Shown here: positions 21,748-32,640 of the stretch, piece by piece | Numbering within the stretch: the first letter of the stretch is position 1 | Layout: each line of letters starts with the position of its first letter | Source: Metallyticus violacea | Taxonomy: Eukaryota; Arthropoda; Insecta; Mantodea; Metallyticidae | Direction: 5' to 3' | Assembly: GCA_030762175.1 (NCBI GenBank) | Contig: CM060833.1 | Span: forward strand, 166,957,001 to 167,021,000 | DNA length: 64,000 nucleotides | Translations under genes and position numbers: made by a program | The notes under the pieces: model-generated | What the model was told of the DNA's origin: nothing | The model's database searches: none | The model's input: the letters and a program-made list of their open reading frames with translations, nothing else

Positions 21748-22930
21748 ATGGAGTTTCGAGCTGTTATTAAGTTCTTCACAAAAGAAGCACTTACCTCAAA
21801 TGAAATTAAACAGCGATTGGACGGTGTGTATATGGGGAAGCATTCCGCTCATATTCTACAGTAAAAAAATGGGCCAAAATTTTTCGAATGGGTCGAGAAA
21901 GCATTGAAGACGAAGAGCGTGCAGTACGGCCCTGGGAGGTGCTCACTCCTAAAAACATCGCTCGCTCTTGTGGAAGGAATGAATGAATACTGTTTAACGG
22001 CCGTTTTTGCTACAGAAGCACCACAGGCGATGGACACTGATGATACATGAGCTGAAATGATATGTTGGGAAAGGATTTTTATTTTTATGGAAGGAAACGT
22101 TCCAGGCCTAACTTTAGGGTGCCTCCCCGGCATTTGCCATTTATGAAGACTGAGGAAAACTTGGAAAAACCTCAGTCAGGGAGGACGGTCCTGGCAGGTT
22201 TCTCCTGCTCACGAGTTCGTGCCTTAACGACCTCGGCCACCCTTGGCGGTCTTGTGGAAGAACAAATTAGTAAGGCCGGCGGATCAAAGTTACAGAAATA
22301 GCAGCAAGGTTGAGCCTTTCTAAAAAACAGCCCTTCAAATTATTCATGAACATTTAACATGAATAAGGTTAGTGCAAGATGGGTGCCTAGACTTCTTTCC
22401 TCAGTCCAAAAGCAGCAACGAGTAATCTGTTATCAGGTATTTTTGGAGCTCTGCCGTGGTAACGAGAGAGAAGTTCTGCAAACTATTGTTACAGGAGATG
22501 AAACTATTATCCTCTAGTATGATCCCTTGTGTAAAAGAGAATCAATGGAGTGACAGGCGTAAACCTGTAGAAGAACAGCCTCTAAAGGTCAAGGTCACTC
22601 AGTCAACCAAGAAGATCATGGCCACAATCTTTAGGGACTATGAAGGAATACTCTTCATTGACTCCAAGGAAAGGAATATCACAGTAAATGGGGAGTACTA
22701 TGCTGGGCCTACTGCACAGACTACGTGCTTCCATCAAAGAGAAAAGGCGAGGAAAGCTGAGTGGTGGTATGCCCCTTCTTCACGACAACGCGCCTGGGCA
22801 CACAGCTCTTGTTGCAAAGGAAGCTGTGAAGAAATGTGACTTCAAGGAGATCGACTATCCACCCTACAGCCCAGATCTAGCTCCCAGTGACTATTTCCTC
22901 TTCTCATAACTCAAGAAGGACCTTCAAGGA
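21748..22930 (+). pseudogene. M2b mariner transposase pseudogene
   Basis: Starts MEFRAVIKFFTKEALTSNEI (ATG 21748), the usual mariner N-terminus, followed by a helix-turn-helix, frameshifts and the SINE insert. After the insert come text equivalent to MNKVSARWVPRLLSSVQK and LELCRGNEREVLQ, the first catalytic motif TGDET (Asp codon 22497-22499), a stop in the next motif, and then KPVEEQPLKVKVTQSTKK onward. LLHDNAPGHT has its Asp codon at 22784-22786, and PPYSPDLAPSDYFLF supplies the third Asp. There are 34 residues between the second and third Asp, hence DD34D. Length without the insert (about 900 bp) fits a full mariner open frame of about 340 codons. Stops and frameshifts make it inactive. 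Confidence 0.92.
21977..22249 (-). repeat. SINE-A inserted in the M2b mariner
   Basis: Minus-strand SINE-A with 3' end text ggccgtttttgctacagaag at the left and a head ending ggccacccttggcgg at the right. The 11-bp repeat tcttgtggaag flanks it (21966-21976 and 22250-22260) and is mariner coding sequence. The head has lost part of its B box (a gap near 22198), so it decayed after insertion. Confidence 0.92.
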
Positions 22931-23135
22931 AGGAAATTCAAGTGTGACGCAGACGCAGACTGCTTATGGCCATTTTGCAGACAAGACTTCTGACTATTTG
23001 GGGGGGGGGGTTTGAAATGTTAATTTAAAGATGTGAGAAGTGTATTGCAATAAAGGGTAACTATATTGAAAAGGTTTTGTCTTTTATCATACCTAGAAAA
23101 GGGTTAGGCCGGAAACTTATGGACCTACTCTCGTA

Positions 23136-25067
23136 TCAGTTTCCTCGTTGTCGACTTGTATCTCAAAACCAATTTAATTATTCCCTCTCGTAAATTGTGA
23201 TTGTTTGCTGATCCAACCAGCCCATGTCAAGTCCACATTCTTTTCAAATCAATTTCCAACAATGTGTTCTGTCGTCTTGAAAAACAGGTGAAAGTATACA
23301 AATGTTGGACGCAACTTGCTGACTGTTTACAGAGAAAGAACAGTTTCACTTGAAAGCAAACCTCTGGACAGACGAGGACTCACACGGTCCGTTATGTTTG
23401 TTGCAGGATTTTTTCTTCTTGGAGGTCCCAGAGATCAGATATCAGTTTCTGTGATGACAAACATTTTATGAATTTTCATGAGTTTGTTGGCGAGTGATGC
23501 CACTATGCTAAGTATCGTTTCCTTTCGGGTGTTTTCTGATGTTTCATCCCCCATACTGGGCCATAAAGAAAGTATACAACACCCACTCGCTCAGCAGCAT
23601 CCGTAACACCTTGCACTGTACTGCACACTGCCCGACATTGTATATGCACTTTGCTAATCATTACGGCGTAGATTCTCTTCAGTGACGTCAATTCATTTGT
23701 CATTAACATTTCGTGACAGTCGTCTTATTCTTCACACCTTCTCCTTAAACTTCCACAGTCTCATTGTTTTTGGCACTCAAAAAACGAAAAACTGATCAAA
23801 TTTCGGAATCTGCGGGTTCATCAATATCCGTGTTTATTTTCAAATATAGATGTACTCAAAAAAGGAATATTTAGCATGTCACGCGATTGTGTATTGGGTC
23901 ATTAACTTGGAGAAATAAGAATAAGTAGAAATATAACGCTGCTGCACTGTGTATTTGTCTCGATATATTCAGTTTTGGTGATTTACACCTCTGTAATATG
24001 TGCAAATTTTACCTGTATGAAGTTAATTGCACTCAGTGCACGAATTACTTCGCTATTATCTTCTAAACGTTTAAAAAGCGCTGCATGGTGCAAATGTTTA
24101 GTTGGATTTTTGACACTAGAACTTCGCTAATTTTTCTATTCCGGACACATTTTTAATGCACTTGCGCTCATACCTGAGCTCTCTTCTCCAATTGTTGTTG
24201 CTTTCTCTCCTTGTGGAGCTAAATGCATGTTCATTCCAAACATGTCCGTAATATAACAAAATTAGTTAAATTCTAGTGTCAAAAATGGAACCAAATGTGT
24301 TAATTTCAATAACTTCACCGCCTTCCTAAATAGAGAACTGGCGACGGAACGTAGGCTTTCACGGGCAGAGTCATAAATGTAACTTCCGGGCTGTTGTGCC
24401 GTGATCTATTGGAGAAGAGGATTTCAGAAGCAGCGACACTTCTCCGAGGAGACTCCGTCCACGCCATCGAAGATGTCCGCCGTAGTTGCAGCAGACCACG
24501 AAAGAACTGACGGTTACCCAAACAGTTGCAAGATAGCACTATTGTCAATATAATTGGAAAACTAAAACTAGAGAGTTGTGTCTCCTATTATATTTTTTCT
24601 CCTTGCCGTTAATGCGAAACCGGCTGCAACCGAACAGCTGCGCAGTCAGCATGCGCATTATGTAGATTTGAGTGATAAGATACATGAAAATCAGTTTATG
24701 CCCCTTTGTCACTTTATCCGAATTGAAGCTCTGTTAATTGCATTAGAAATGACTGACAGTTAACAATAATTTCATAGAAAAAATTATGGAAAGATAGAAT
24801 AAATAATTCAGAGCACCGGGCGTATTACTCAAACAGACTGCTGTTAATATCAGTCAGCAAAAGCGGCTGCCGTGACAAAGAATTATAAGAGATAGGTGGT
24901 AACTGCAACATGTCTCGCTAATGTTAACTTCCGCTCGCTAGACCAGATCCCCTACTTTTTATAAAATAATTTCAATTATCAGCAGCAGGCCGAGTAAAAT
25001 CCGCTCCACTTTGTTCAAAAACTTTCTTGGGAAACAAAGCTAAATAGAGCACTCGTCAAATAGTGGC

Positions 25068-25069
<2 letters not shown>
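23136..25069. other. Intergenic DNA with one GC-rich patch
   Basis: No gene was recognised. At about 24330-24520 a GC-richer patch with several CpGs reads, on the minus strand, LQLRRTSSMAWTESPRRSV and similar, which does not match a domain I know and may be an untranslated retroelement end. The rest is AT-rich. Confidence 0.4.

Positions 25070-25133
<64 letters not shown>
25070..25133 (+). repeat. (TTA)n microsatellite
   Basis: About 21 uninterrupted TTA/ATT units. Confidence 0.97.
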
Positions 25134-25830
25134 GATATCAACAACTATTGTTTTTGAATCTCCTGTTTAAATGTCTGTTATAAACTTTGTCCACTACAAT
25201 GCTCTTGAGTGTATAAAGTGAAAACTACACTTATAAACAATTTGGATTAGATTCGCATTGTGCGTGCTCTGTAAGGCACAGTGGCATGGTAGGGAAGCGT
25301 AACACGGCTCACGTCAACCATCACGCCACTGGAGGAAACCAGTTTTCAGATTACTATCAGGTGCTAATCTTGTGGGTTTGTACTTAATTATCACCGCTAC
25401 CCTCCCCTCCCTCAACTAGTAGCACTTTGTGTAAAATTGTTAACCGGTCTGGTGGCTTGTGCATCGCATTTATTGGGCAGGGTCAGGAATACATTAATTT
25501 GTTCAGTATGCTAGAAATCTTCCTGCAGGTGATTGGACCCGGTGGCTTACTGTTCAAGGTACACATGCGATGCAATTGTTGCATCATCTTCTAAAGAATG
25601 CGCAGCTAATGCTTATCTAAATTTTCTACAGTTCTGCAAAACCACTTGTGGTATTTTCATCTAGCTATAACAACGTGAAACTATTGTGATTTCAAACCAT
25701 ACTCTGTGTTATAGAGATAGATGTCACCATTAATTTTCCGATATACTGAAAGCCCCGTCTTGGATGCAACTTCATAATTTCAAGTGCAAACACGGTCGTG
25801 TGACAACTCAAAATTATGCACAATGACAGG
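25134..25830. other. Intergenic DNA, nothing recognised
   Basis: Mixed composition; no family signature. Confidence 0.45.
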
Positions 25831-26109
25831 ACCGCCACGGGTGGCCGAGGTCGTTAAGACGCGGACTCGTGAGCGGGAGGTCTGAAGTTCGAATCCCGCC
25901 AAGACCGTCCTCCCTGACTGAGGTTTTTTCCAGGTTTTCCTCAGACTTCATAAATGGCAAATGCCGGGGAGGTACCCTAAAACTTAGGCCTGGAACGTTT
26001 CCTTCCTTAAAAAATCCTTGCCCAATTTAGCGTTTCATTCCATGTATCATCAGCGTCCACCGCCTGTGGTGCCTCAGTAGTAAAAACTGGCGTTAAACAC
26101 TATTAAAAA
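25831..26109 (+). repeat. SINE-A, well preserved
   Basis: Head ccgccacgggtggccgaggt with a good A box and B box (agttcgaatcccgcc), full body and end cagtagtaaaaactggcgtt plus a short A tail. A short direct repeat, aatgac (with cagg/gg variation), flanks it at about 25822 and 26109. Confidence 0.93.
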
Positions 26110-26411
26110 AATGACGGAATCGGTTTTTACATAGTTTCATTTCGATCATAATGTAGTGCCTTAAAGTTTCCATAAAACTATCATACACAGGTCAATGTTA
26201 ATAAGCATCTTTAATATGAAGCTTTTAATGAGATATATGTTTTTTTGTAATATGTATAGTTTTCAGTCAGTAAGATACAAAATCGACCTATAATTATCTC
26301 CATGAGAACATGTTTTGCTAATACAGATATATCTTACTCAAGAATGTTAAATCTGAATTGTAATCAAATTTCACGTATACAGCAGTGAAGAGACGTTACT
26401 GAAGCTGAGAG

Positions 26412-26801
26412 TTAAATATTCACCAAAATCAGGTCATCCGATGACGATGAAACAGTTACACTTTCGGGAACGAACTTTCCGCATACTGTAGAATATCGTG
26501 AACGCTTCCGAACGATATTCCCAATATGCCGTAACGCGATCCTCCTGTTGTCCTGAATCAGCTCCTCCACGCGAGCTGTGCTCAAATCTGTTGATACCGT
26601 GCTGTGTCGGCCACTGTGATCCTCGTCGGTGACGTTTTCTCTACCGGCCGCAAACTTTGCATGCTGACGAGACATTACAGTCACTTCGTGAACCTCTACC
26701 AGCCGCCGGTGAATTTCAGTCACCGTTACATGTTTCGCCCACAGAAATCGAATAACGGAGCGGATTTCTTCGCGAGACTAGTTTTCCAAACGAATCGCCA
26801 T
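26412..26801 (-). pseudogene. Mariner-type transposase, N-terminal remnant (third mariner type)
   Basis: From an ATG at 26801 the minus strand reads MAIRLEN, a stop, SREEIRSVIRFLWAKHVTVT then EIHRRLVEVHE, a segment typical of mariner N-termini. It continues FAAGRENVTDEDHSGRHSTV and ARVEELIQDNRRIALRHIGN, the linker (GR-N--DE--SGRPS) and the second helix-turn-helix. Reading becomes meaningless after about 26490, so the catalytic domain is missing. Sequence differs from M1 and M2 and from the relic at 45 kb. TIRs not found. Confidence 0.8.
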
Positions 26802-26809
26802 TTATGTTC

Positions 26810-28117
26810 ACCTACAACTAACGCTATAGGTGGCGGATGGCTGAAACTCTGCACAGTTGCCAACTGCATGTATAAGAATTACCGCACACTACTAATTTCT
26901 CTATAACGGACGAAACTCCAGAAATATCGGCCTTGTAACCTTAGTTTCTGATCACCCTTCGTACATTGGACGTTCTAGTTATTATTATTATTATTATTAT
27001 TTTAGTTCTCAGTATATAGCTAAAAAGTAGCATACGTGTTTCGAGAAAGAAAACCAAACCATTATCATGGAACATTTCTTGTATATTTCTTTAAGCTTTT
27101 AGGCTCTAGCGGACCAGCCACTGACAAGAGGAATTCTGCAGATGTACGCTTTGCAGCTCAATATCGTTCTCATTTGCTATAGCCATACCTATCGCTGACC
27201 TGTCACAGGGGAGTTACCTATATAGTGATAATATGACAACCCGATTTTCAGTAGCCAGGTAGCAGTTGCCTGAGCCCACTAGGGCGCCCCATTGTTGACC
27301 AGAGCTCTCGATTTGCAATGGCTCCATTAAGCGTGAAAAAGTTTGACACTGCCCTTTCACAAAATTTAAAACCTCCCGCCCATTTAAACACTTGTTGTAA
27401 AATTTATGAAAGGACACAATTGTTCATAAGGTCACTCACTGTACGTTTTTCTACATACAATGTTCACTTTAGAGATTCGCTAGGAGCAAAATATTCTTGT
27501 GGAGTGTAGTATAATTTATTTAACGCGATTACATTACTTTAATAAGCACGTCTAATTATTGTAAAGAAGGAAGGAACGAAAGAAAACTTCCTGCAGCTTG
27601 CTAGATAGCTGATATTGTTAGCAATTAGCCAATCCTCCCCCCACGGCTCGAGTGCTGGTCAAATTGTTGAGCGTGATTTAGAGGTCCGCAAAATAGCAAA
27701 GTTTCAAAAGAATCTACAGGATATTGAATTCGCAGTTTCCTTCCAATTTTGTAGAACGAACGATTTGTATCGTGTTGCAGCAAACAAAGCACATGAAATT
27801 AAAGCAGCATTTATTCAAAAAAAACAGAACTTACCAACAATAAACGAAATTTAGACAAGAAATAAAAACTATAGGAATTAATTTTGTATCACAATGGTCA
27901 TCACGTATCTGGGAAGAACAAGATTTCTACACAAGTAAATGGCTTGCCTCAGTAATACAATAGAAAGAAGAAAGACAGAAAGGGGAGAAAAAACAAACAA
28001 ACAAAAACGAAAAATCGATTAACCAACGTATTAATTTTTTCAATTAGCATCAAGAGGTATATTATTTATCATTGCGTATAATAATTCTCTCTAAAATGAA
28101 TAAATGTATATATCATT
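26810..28117. other. AT-rich intergenic DNA, nothing recognised
   Basis: A short (TTA)n run lies at about 26979-27001. A frame at 27615-27854 (+) has no recognisable domain. No other signal. Confidence 0.45.
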
Positions 28118-28128
28118 AACAATATAGT

Positions 28129-28416
28129 CGGTCCTAGTGGTGTAGTGGTAACCATACTTGCTTTCTAAACCCAAGATCGCGGGTTCACACCCGGCCAGGA
28201 TCGATGGATTTTTTCGGGCGTAAAAAGCCTAAGTATGGCTTCCTTGGGAAGGGAAGTAAAGCCGTGGGTCCCGTGTCGTACATTTACGGCACGAAAAGAA
28301 CCTCAAGCTTGAAAGAAGAGGCCTCTGAGCAAAATTTGTCGGCCGTTTTACGCCCTGATTTGAATGGGACGCTGATGACCTGAGATGTTAAGGAGCGTCT
28401 GTAAATAAACCAAATG
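28129..28416 (+). repeat. SINE-B, full length
   Basis: Head ggtcctagtggtgtagtggt (28130) and B-box region gggttcacaccc, then the full body ending cctgagatgttaaggagcgt plus an A-rich tail. Near-identical flanks aacaatatagt (28118-28128) and aacaataatagt (about 28417-28428) are the target repeat. Confidence 0.92.
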
Positions 28417-28473
28417 AACAATAATAGTATTATGTAAGCATATTATATTTTGGAATAATGTAAGATTTATCAA

Positions 28474-28610
28474 ACCGAGCGGAGGATCAAATCCCTTGAG
28501 GCCGGTCATCCGGATTTTGGGTTTTTATCGTGATTTCCCTGGTCGCCTATGTGAATACTGGAAAAGAATTTTTCTTTCCACGAATTTTCCGCTCTTTCAT
28601 GTCATATTAT
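28474..28610 (+). repeat. Possible degenerate SINE of another type (SINE-C)
   Basis: A tRNA B-box-like ggatcaaatccc at 28484-28495 is followed by ggccggtcatccggattttg and cgtgatttccct. This arrangement resembles the head-body junction of other insect tRNA-derived SINEs, from general memory. Only one copy is in the window, so there is no internal confirmation. Confidence 0.35.
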
Positions 28611-29276
28611 TTAATTATGTCGGTTTTGTTAGTGTCAGGACGAAGTGAGCTGGTGCGGTGTAACGGTGACTTCCTCCATGGAAAATTTTCTTCCCAGTTA
28701 TCTGATGTATAACGGGATCGAATTCCTTGGACGTGGCGTTCACGGCATCAGGGTTTTCTGTTTGTGTCTCCATCGCCTCATTCCTTCCTCCCGGAAGTAC
28801 CCTCACTGGACGCGTAGGCACTGGCGGCCAGTCCTTAAGCAACACTCCTCCTTACCTAACAATCCAGTCCAATGTGAGATGCTTCAGTTTACAATGATAA
28901 GGAACAAATGACTGTAGAGAACGTTTGATTTGCCTTATCTGAAAGTAAAGGTGAGTATTGTTGCGTCACACATTACTGTATGCAAATAGTAAAATGTGAC
29001 CTAAACGATCTATTTATAAACCGCTGGTCGCTTGTGAAACCACTCGGCAACAACAAGGGTACCATTAGCTTTCCGTAGCCTATCTTGGTAGAGATTGAGT
29101 CGGGAGAGGGGCATATTCTGTTTATTTGCTTTTGTACGCAAGTATGGCTATCTTTCGAAGTATGTTTTACATATAGTGATTTCGAAAATAGTTTTGCAAC
29201 TCTGTGGTAGCAGAAAATGGGATTGACAATGTTTTCTATCTTTTCTATTGAAAATGTTTTCTATCTTTCTCTGTAG
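28611..29276. other. Intergenic DNA, nothing recognised
   Basis: Overlapping frames on both strands at 28615-28911 have no family features and the region is somewhat GC-richer than average. Confidence 0.4.
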
Positions 29277-29537
29277 ACCGTTTTTACTGCTGAGGCAGTG
29301 ACACTAATGATACATGAGATGAAATGATACATTGGGAAAGGATTTATATTTAAGGAAAGAATCATTCCAGGCTTAAGTTTAGGGTACCTCCGCGGCATTT
29401 GTTATTTGTGAGGACTGAGGAAAATCTGGAAAAAAAAAAAAAAAAAAACCTGTCAGGGGGGACAGTCCTGTCGGGATTCGAACCTCACACCTCCCGCTCA
29501 CGAGTCCGCGTCTTGACGACCTCGACCACCTGTGGAG
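29277..29537 (-). repeat. SINE-A with internal A-run
   Basis: Minus-strand copy: 3' hallmark accgtttttactgctgaggc at the left, central gggtacctccgcggcatttg, and head ending gaccacctgtgg at the right. A run of about 18 A (29430-29447) has expanded inside the body where the family has a short A/T stretch. Confidence 0.9.
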
Positions 29538-29904
29538 ATATTCAAAGAGATGACATAACACGAGTATTGCTTGGTAAAGCACTGGATATTGTAAATGACG
29601 ATAGCGTTACTAATGAGGTTATGAAACACTTGTGACCCTCACTCCCGATGAAGATGAGAATTAAGTACCTGGTGATGTAACTGTGATAGCAAATGTGAAA
29701 GATGTTCCTGGACTAGTGCAAGTACATTTACTGCTTTTGAAAATGTCTAACTACCATCACCCCCCCCCCAAATAACAATCGCTAGTTATGAAATATTACA
29801 GCAAAGATATGGATGAAGAGACTAGCTAATATGAAAGATGTCACTTCAATTGTTGGAAAACAGCAATACTAGGCTCTCTTCATAAGAACGCCGTACATGG
29901 TTGT

Positions 29905-30199
29905 AATATCACAAGAGGGTCTGAGATTGTCCATACATTCAGGAATGTAGTGAGAATTTAAATGCAAAGCTCAGACCCTCGAGTGATATTTATTAGGACC
30001 AGTTGATGAATAAAATAAAAAATTAAATATAATTCTCGTAAACTTGGCTTACAAAACTGTAATAATTGTATTTTTGTATTATGAATACTTAACCTTTTCA
30101 AGCCATCTAGCAGAGACGAATATCGATTGCTAGTAATGCCAATAGAGAAGAGCCAAATATAGGTTTGGGACTATTTCATGAATAGAATAAAAACAAAAG

Positions 30200-30244
<45 letters not shown>

Positions 30245-30745
30245 TCACGCACAAATTTAAAGAATTATAATTACTTATTTATGAATACCTACCCACTCAG
30301 TAACCGTGAGAATGAAATAGAAGAAAGTCTACCATTACAGTCGTACCGTTCGATTTACTAATACCAACTGAGGAAAACAAAACATAGAAAATATTTTACT
30401 ATTCTGAACAACGCGTTTATTAATATTTATGGTTGCTTAGGCAGATATTGCCACACAAATTATAAAATGATTTCAGACTGTTTGGCTGAATATGCAAAAA
30501 AAATTGCTTGAGTGAATACGTTAAGTTAAATTTACAATTGCTGAAAGCAGAAAAGTTGTGATGCGAATCCAGGAATTATATAGTGGAAGTGTAGAGTTGG
30601 CTACACTGACCACAAGACAAATGCACATCACGTGACAAAACGGATTTGATTTTTTTTTCTCGACAATTTCACTGCGATAACCTGCTATGATTGATCAAAC
30701 CTCAAAATTTTGTTTCGTTTTATTGGTTTTAAGATGACGTCAGAT
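29905..30745 (-). repeat. R1a: copy of an unclassified repeat with terminal hairpin
   Basis: Matches, on the minus strand, R1b (37424-38065) and R1c (43805-44715) over nearly all their length, for example gttggctacactgaccacaa (30597), ggcagatattgccacac and gccatctagcagagacgaat. The left end has a perfect 11-bp inverted pair gagggtctgag (29915-29925) and ctcagaccctc (29970-29980). A partial internal duplication (30165-30290 resembles 29995-30100) contains a (TA)n tract. No protein reading was seen. Confidence 0.8.
30201..30239 (+). repeat. (TA)n microsatellite inside R1a
   Basis: About 19 TA units, absent from the other R1 copies. Confidence 0.95.
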
Positions 30746-31339
30746 AGGTAGAATAGTCTGCATAAAATACGTAAGAAATATTTTTTGAATTTTTTGGAAA
30801 TCCGATAATAGTTGTCTCTCTTAATACCGGAAGATGTCGGAAACGGAAGAAGATAGGGCGCCCACATCGCAGTTTGATGAAGGAGGCAAAATGCTCCTCA
30901 TAGAGACATAACATTTGCCACCACAATCGATAAAGACTTCTCACAAGCGAAATGCTTTAGTAACTATGTAGTAAAGATTGAGTCGTGAAATAACAAAGAT
31001 TAAAGTTAAAATACATGAAACCACCCAAAATATACGTTTCATTTTTACAGAAAACTATGATAGCCTGAACGCTCAGAGATCTATTTAAGATTGGTTGAGT
31101 TTGGAACATTTTAATGGCGTGTACGAAGAACTCGGATTATTATAATTAAAGTTCAACATAGTGCTGTAAGTGTAAAAAATACAGAAAGCGAATGTCTGAA
31201 AGTTCACAGAAAGCTGCTGTCAAGGTTCATGACTCGGAAATGTTCACAGACATAGCGATCCTCTAACTGTAGCCCCGGTTCCTGTTCAACCATGTCCGCA
31301 GTGTCGTCTCCCACCCTTATCTTACGAAGACAGTATAAA

Positions 31340-32640
31340 CCTTGAAACAATTTTAAATTCTAAACCTTCCATGGCTTAACGTAGATAACAGATTTTTTTG
31401 TGACAGAATGAATGCCTCCAAAAAGCAGGATATAGATCTGTCTCTCGCCATGGCTGAAATAACCCATTCAGTGTGTAGAATCAGCCAAGTTGAAAATTGC
31501 TGCCTGTCTATAAACCACCATTAGAAAAATTCTTTCTGGATGAAGTTTGTTGTGTCTTTACAAACATAAAAGCCGGCCTATCCTATTCTGTGTGGTAAAA
31601 TCAGCCCACTTTAAAAAAAATACTGCCAAAAAATTCGGCCTGCCTATAAACTCCAACCTGAAAAATACTTTCTGAAAACCTCTGGATGAAGTCCTAGTAT
31701 AATGCGAACATAACAGTCTACACTGACTCCGTTTGCTCATTAGACGGTTGGAAAACGAAAATGTCTCAACACTTATTCACAACACATGTGAAACTAGTTG
31801 CAGAGTTGAAAGATTCTTTTGAAGCTTTCGATATGTCAGAGTCGCCAGAAAGAGATGAAGCTCTGTGTGAATAATAAAACTAGGTAAAGACAGACACAAC
31901 ACATTTTGTATACCGTTTCAGTCAATATCAGTAACATGGTTAAAAATCACCGCCTTTGGCATTCTGCCTATAATGCCCATGCTGGAATTTTCTAGCCAAG
32001 GACCTTCTCTCAAAAACATTGCATCTGGTCTGAGTGCGTGCTGAAGTCCTTCAAACACCCTGATCGAGGACACGAACTTGCAGAAAATGGTAAAGTATAT
32101 CTGGCTGCAGCTCTCAGAGAGATAACTGTTTATCCTTCACTAAAAATTTAAGTACAATGAGGAAAGCTGCTATCAGTGATGGTGTTCCTCAACCAAGCCC
32201 CTGCTCTATGATAGAGTCTTTCTCACAATTACAGTACGTCAACTAATAAATGAATGCTAAAAACAAAAAGTTATGTTGCAGATGTCGTTGAACTTCGTCT
32301 GCCTGATGACTATAAGGATTTCTTGCCACATGCAGAAAAAATAACTTAATATACATTGCGTTGCTGCCAATGTACTCCACCCTGCATACTAAGATACTGA
32401 AACTGAACGAGAAACATCATGGACCAGTAGAGGAATTCATTTTAGAAAACCTTGACCCCTCGGGCATACCAGTTATCACCGTACTGAGAGAAACCTGCAC
32501 AGTTTGGAGAACTTATAAAGAAGGGGGTTAGATCACCATTCAGATATTTCGATGCTAAGCGGCCTAAGGCTTTGTCAGAAGTTGCATTGCAGTTGCTTAA
32601 CACCCGATCATCTTCAGCCCAACTTGAAAGTTTTTTTTTT
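31340..32640 (+). pseudogene. Possible hAT-type transposase relic
   Basis: Near the right end (32572-32640) the frame reads LSEVALQLLNTRSSSAQLES followed by FF. It resembles the C-terminal dimerisation segment of hAT transposases (L--A--LL--P-SSA--ER-FS). Upstream pieces, such as LPDDYKDFLPHAEK at about 32303-32345, keep protein-like codon texture between stops. A 5' part at 31463-31700 contains a duplicated block. No TIR or 8-bp target repeat was identified, so the assignment rests on one motif. Confidence 0.35.
31463..31700 (+). repeat. Two degenerate tandem copies of a ~110-bp block
   Basis: Unit 1 (about 31466-31545) and unit 2 (about 31586-31692) share in the same order: attcagtgtg/attctgtgtg, aatcagcca/aatcagccc, a ctgcc segment, cctgtctataaacc/cctgcctataaact, gaaaaattctttctg/gaaaaatactttctg and tggatgaagt. 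The spacing is about 120-145 bp. Confidence 0.7.

Larger units (their letters stand above)
21575..23135 (+). mobile_element. M2b: mariner (DD34D family), longest copy, interrupted by SINE-A
   Basis: The left end is worn but keeps cggcctcgccgataag at about 21590. The right end (ggccggaaacttatggacct, then actctcg to about 23135) matches the inverted M2 TIR. It contains leader, transposase pseudogene and 3' leader. A SINE-A at 21977-22249 splits the helix-turn-helix coding region. Compared with M2a it keeps the whole catalytic core. Confidence 0.92.

Noticed and set aside
23503..23709. 68-codon frame on -
   Set aside because: No family resemblance; length is within chance expectation.
25070..25133. 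CRISPR-like or satellite structure
   Set aside because: It is a plain trinucleotide microsatellite; there are no spacers, and the window is eukaryotic.
27615..27854. 79-codon frame on + as a gene
   Set aside because: No family features or start context; composition is like the flanks.
28615..28911. Frames on both strands in a GC-richer patch
   Set aside because: Mutually overlapping, no domain; the patch may belong to an old repeat.
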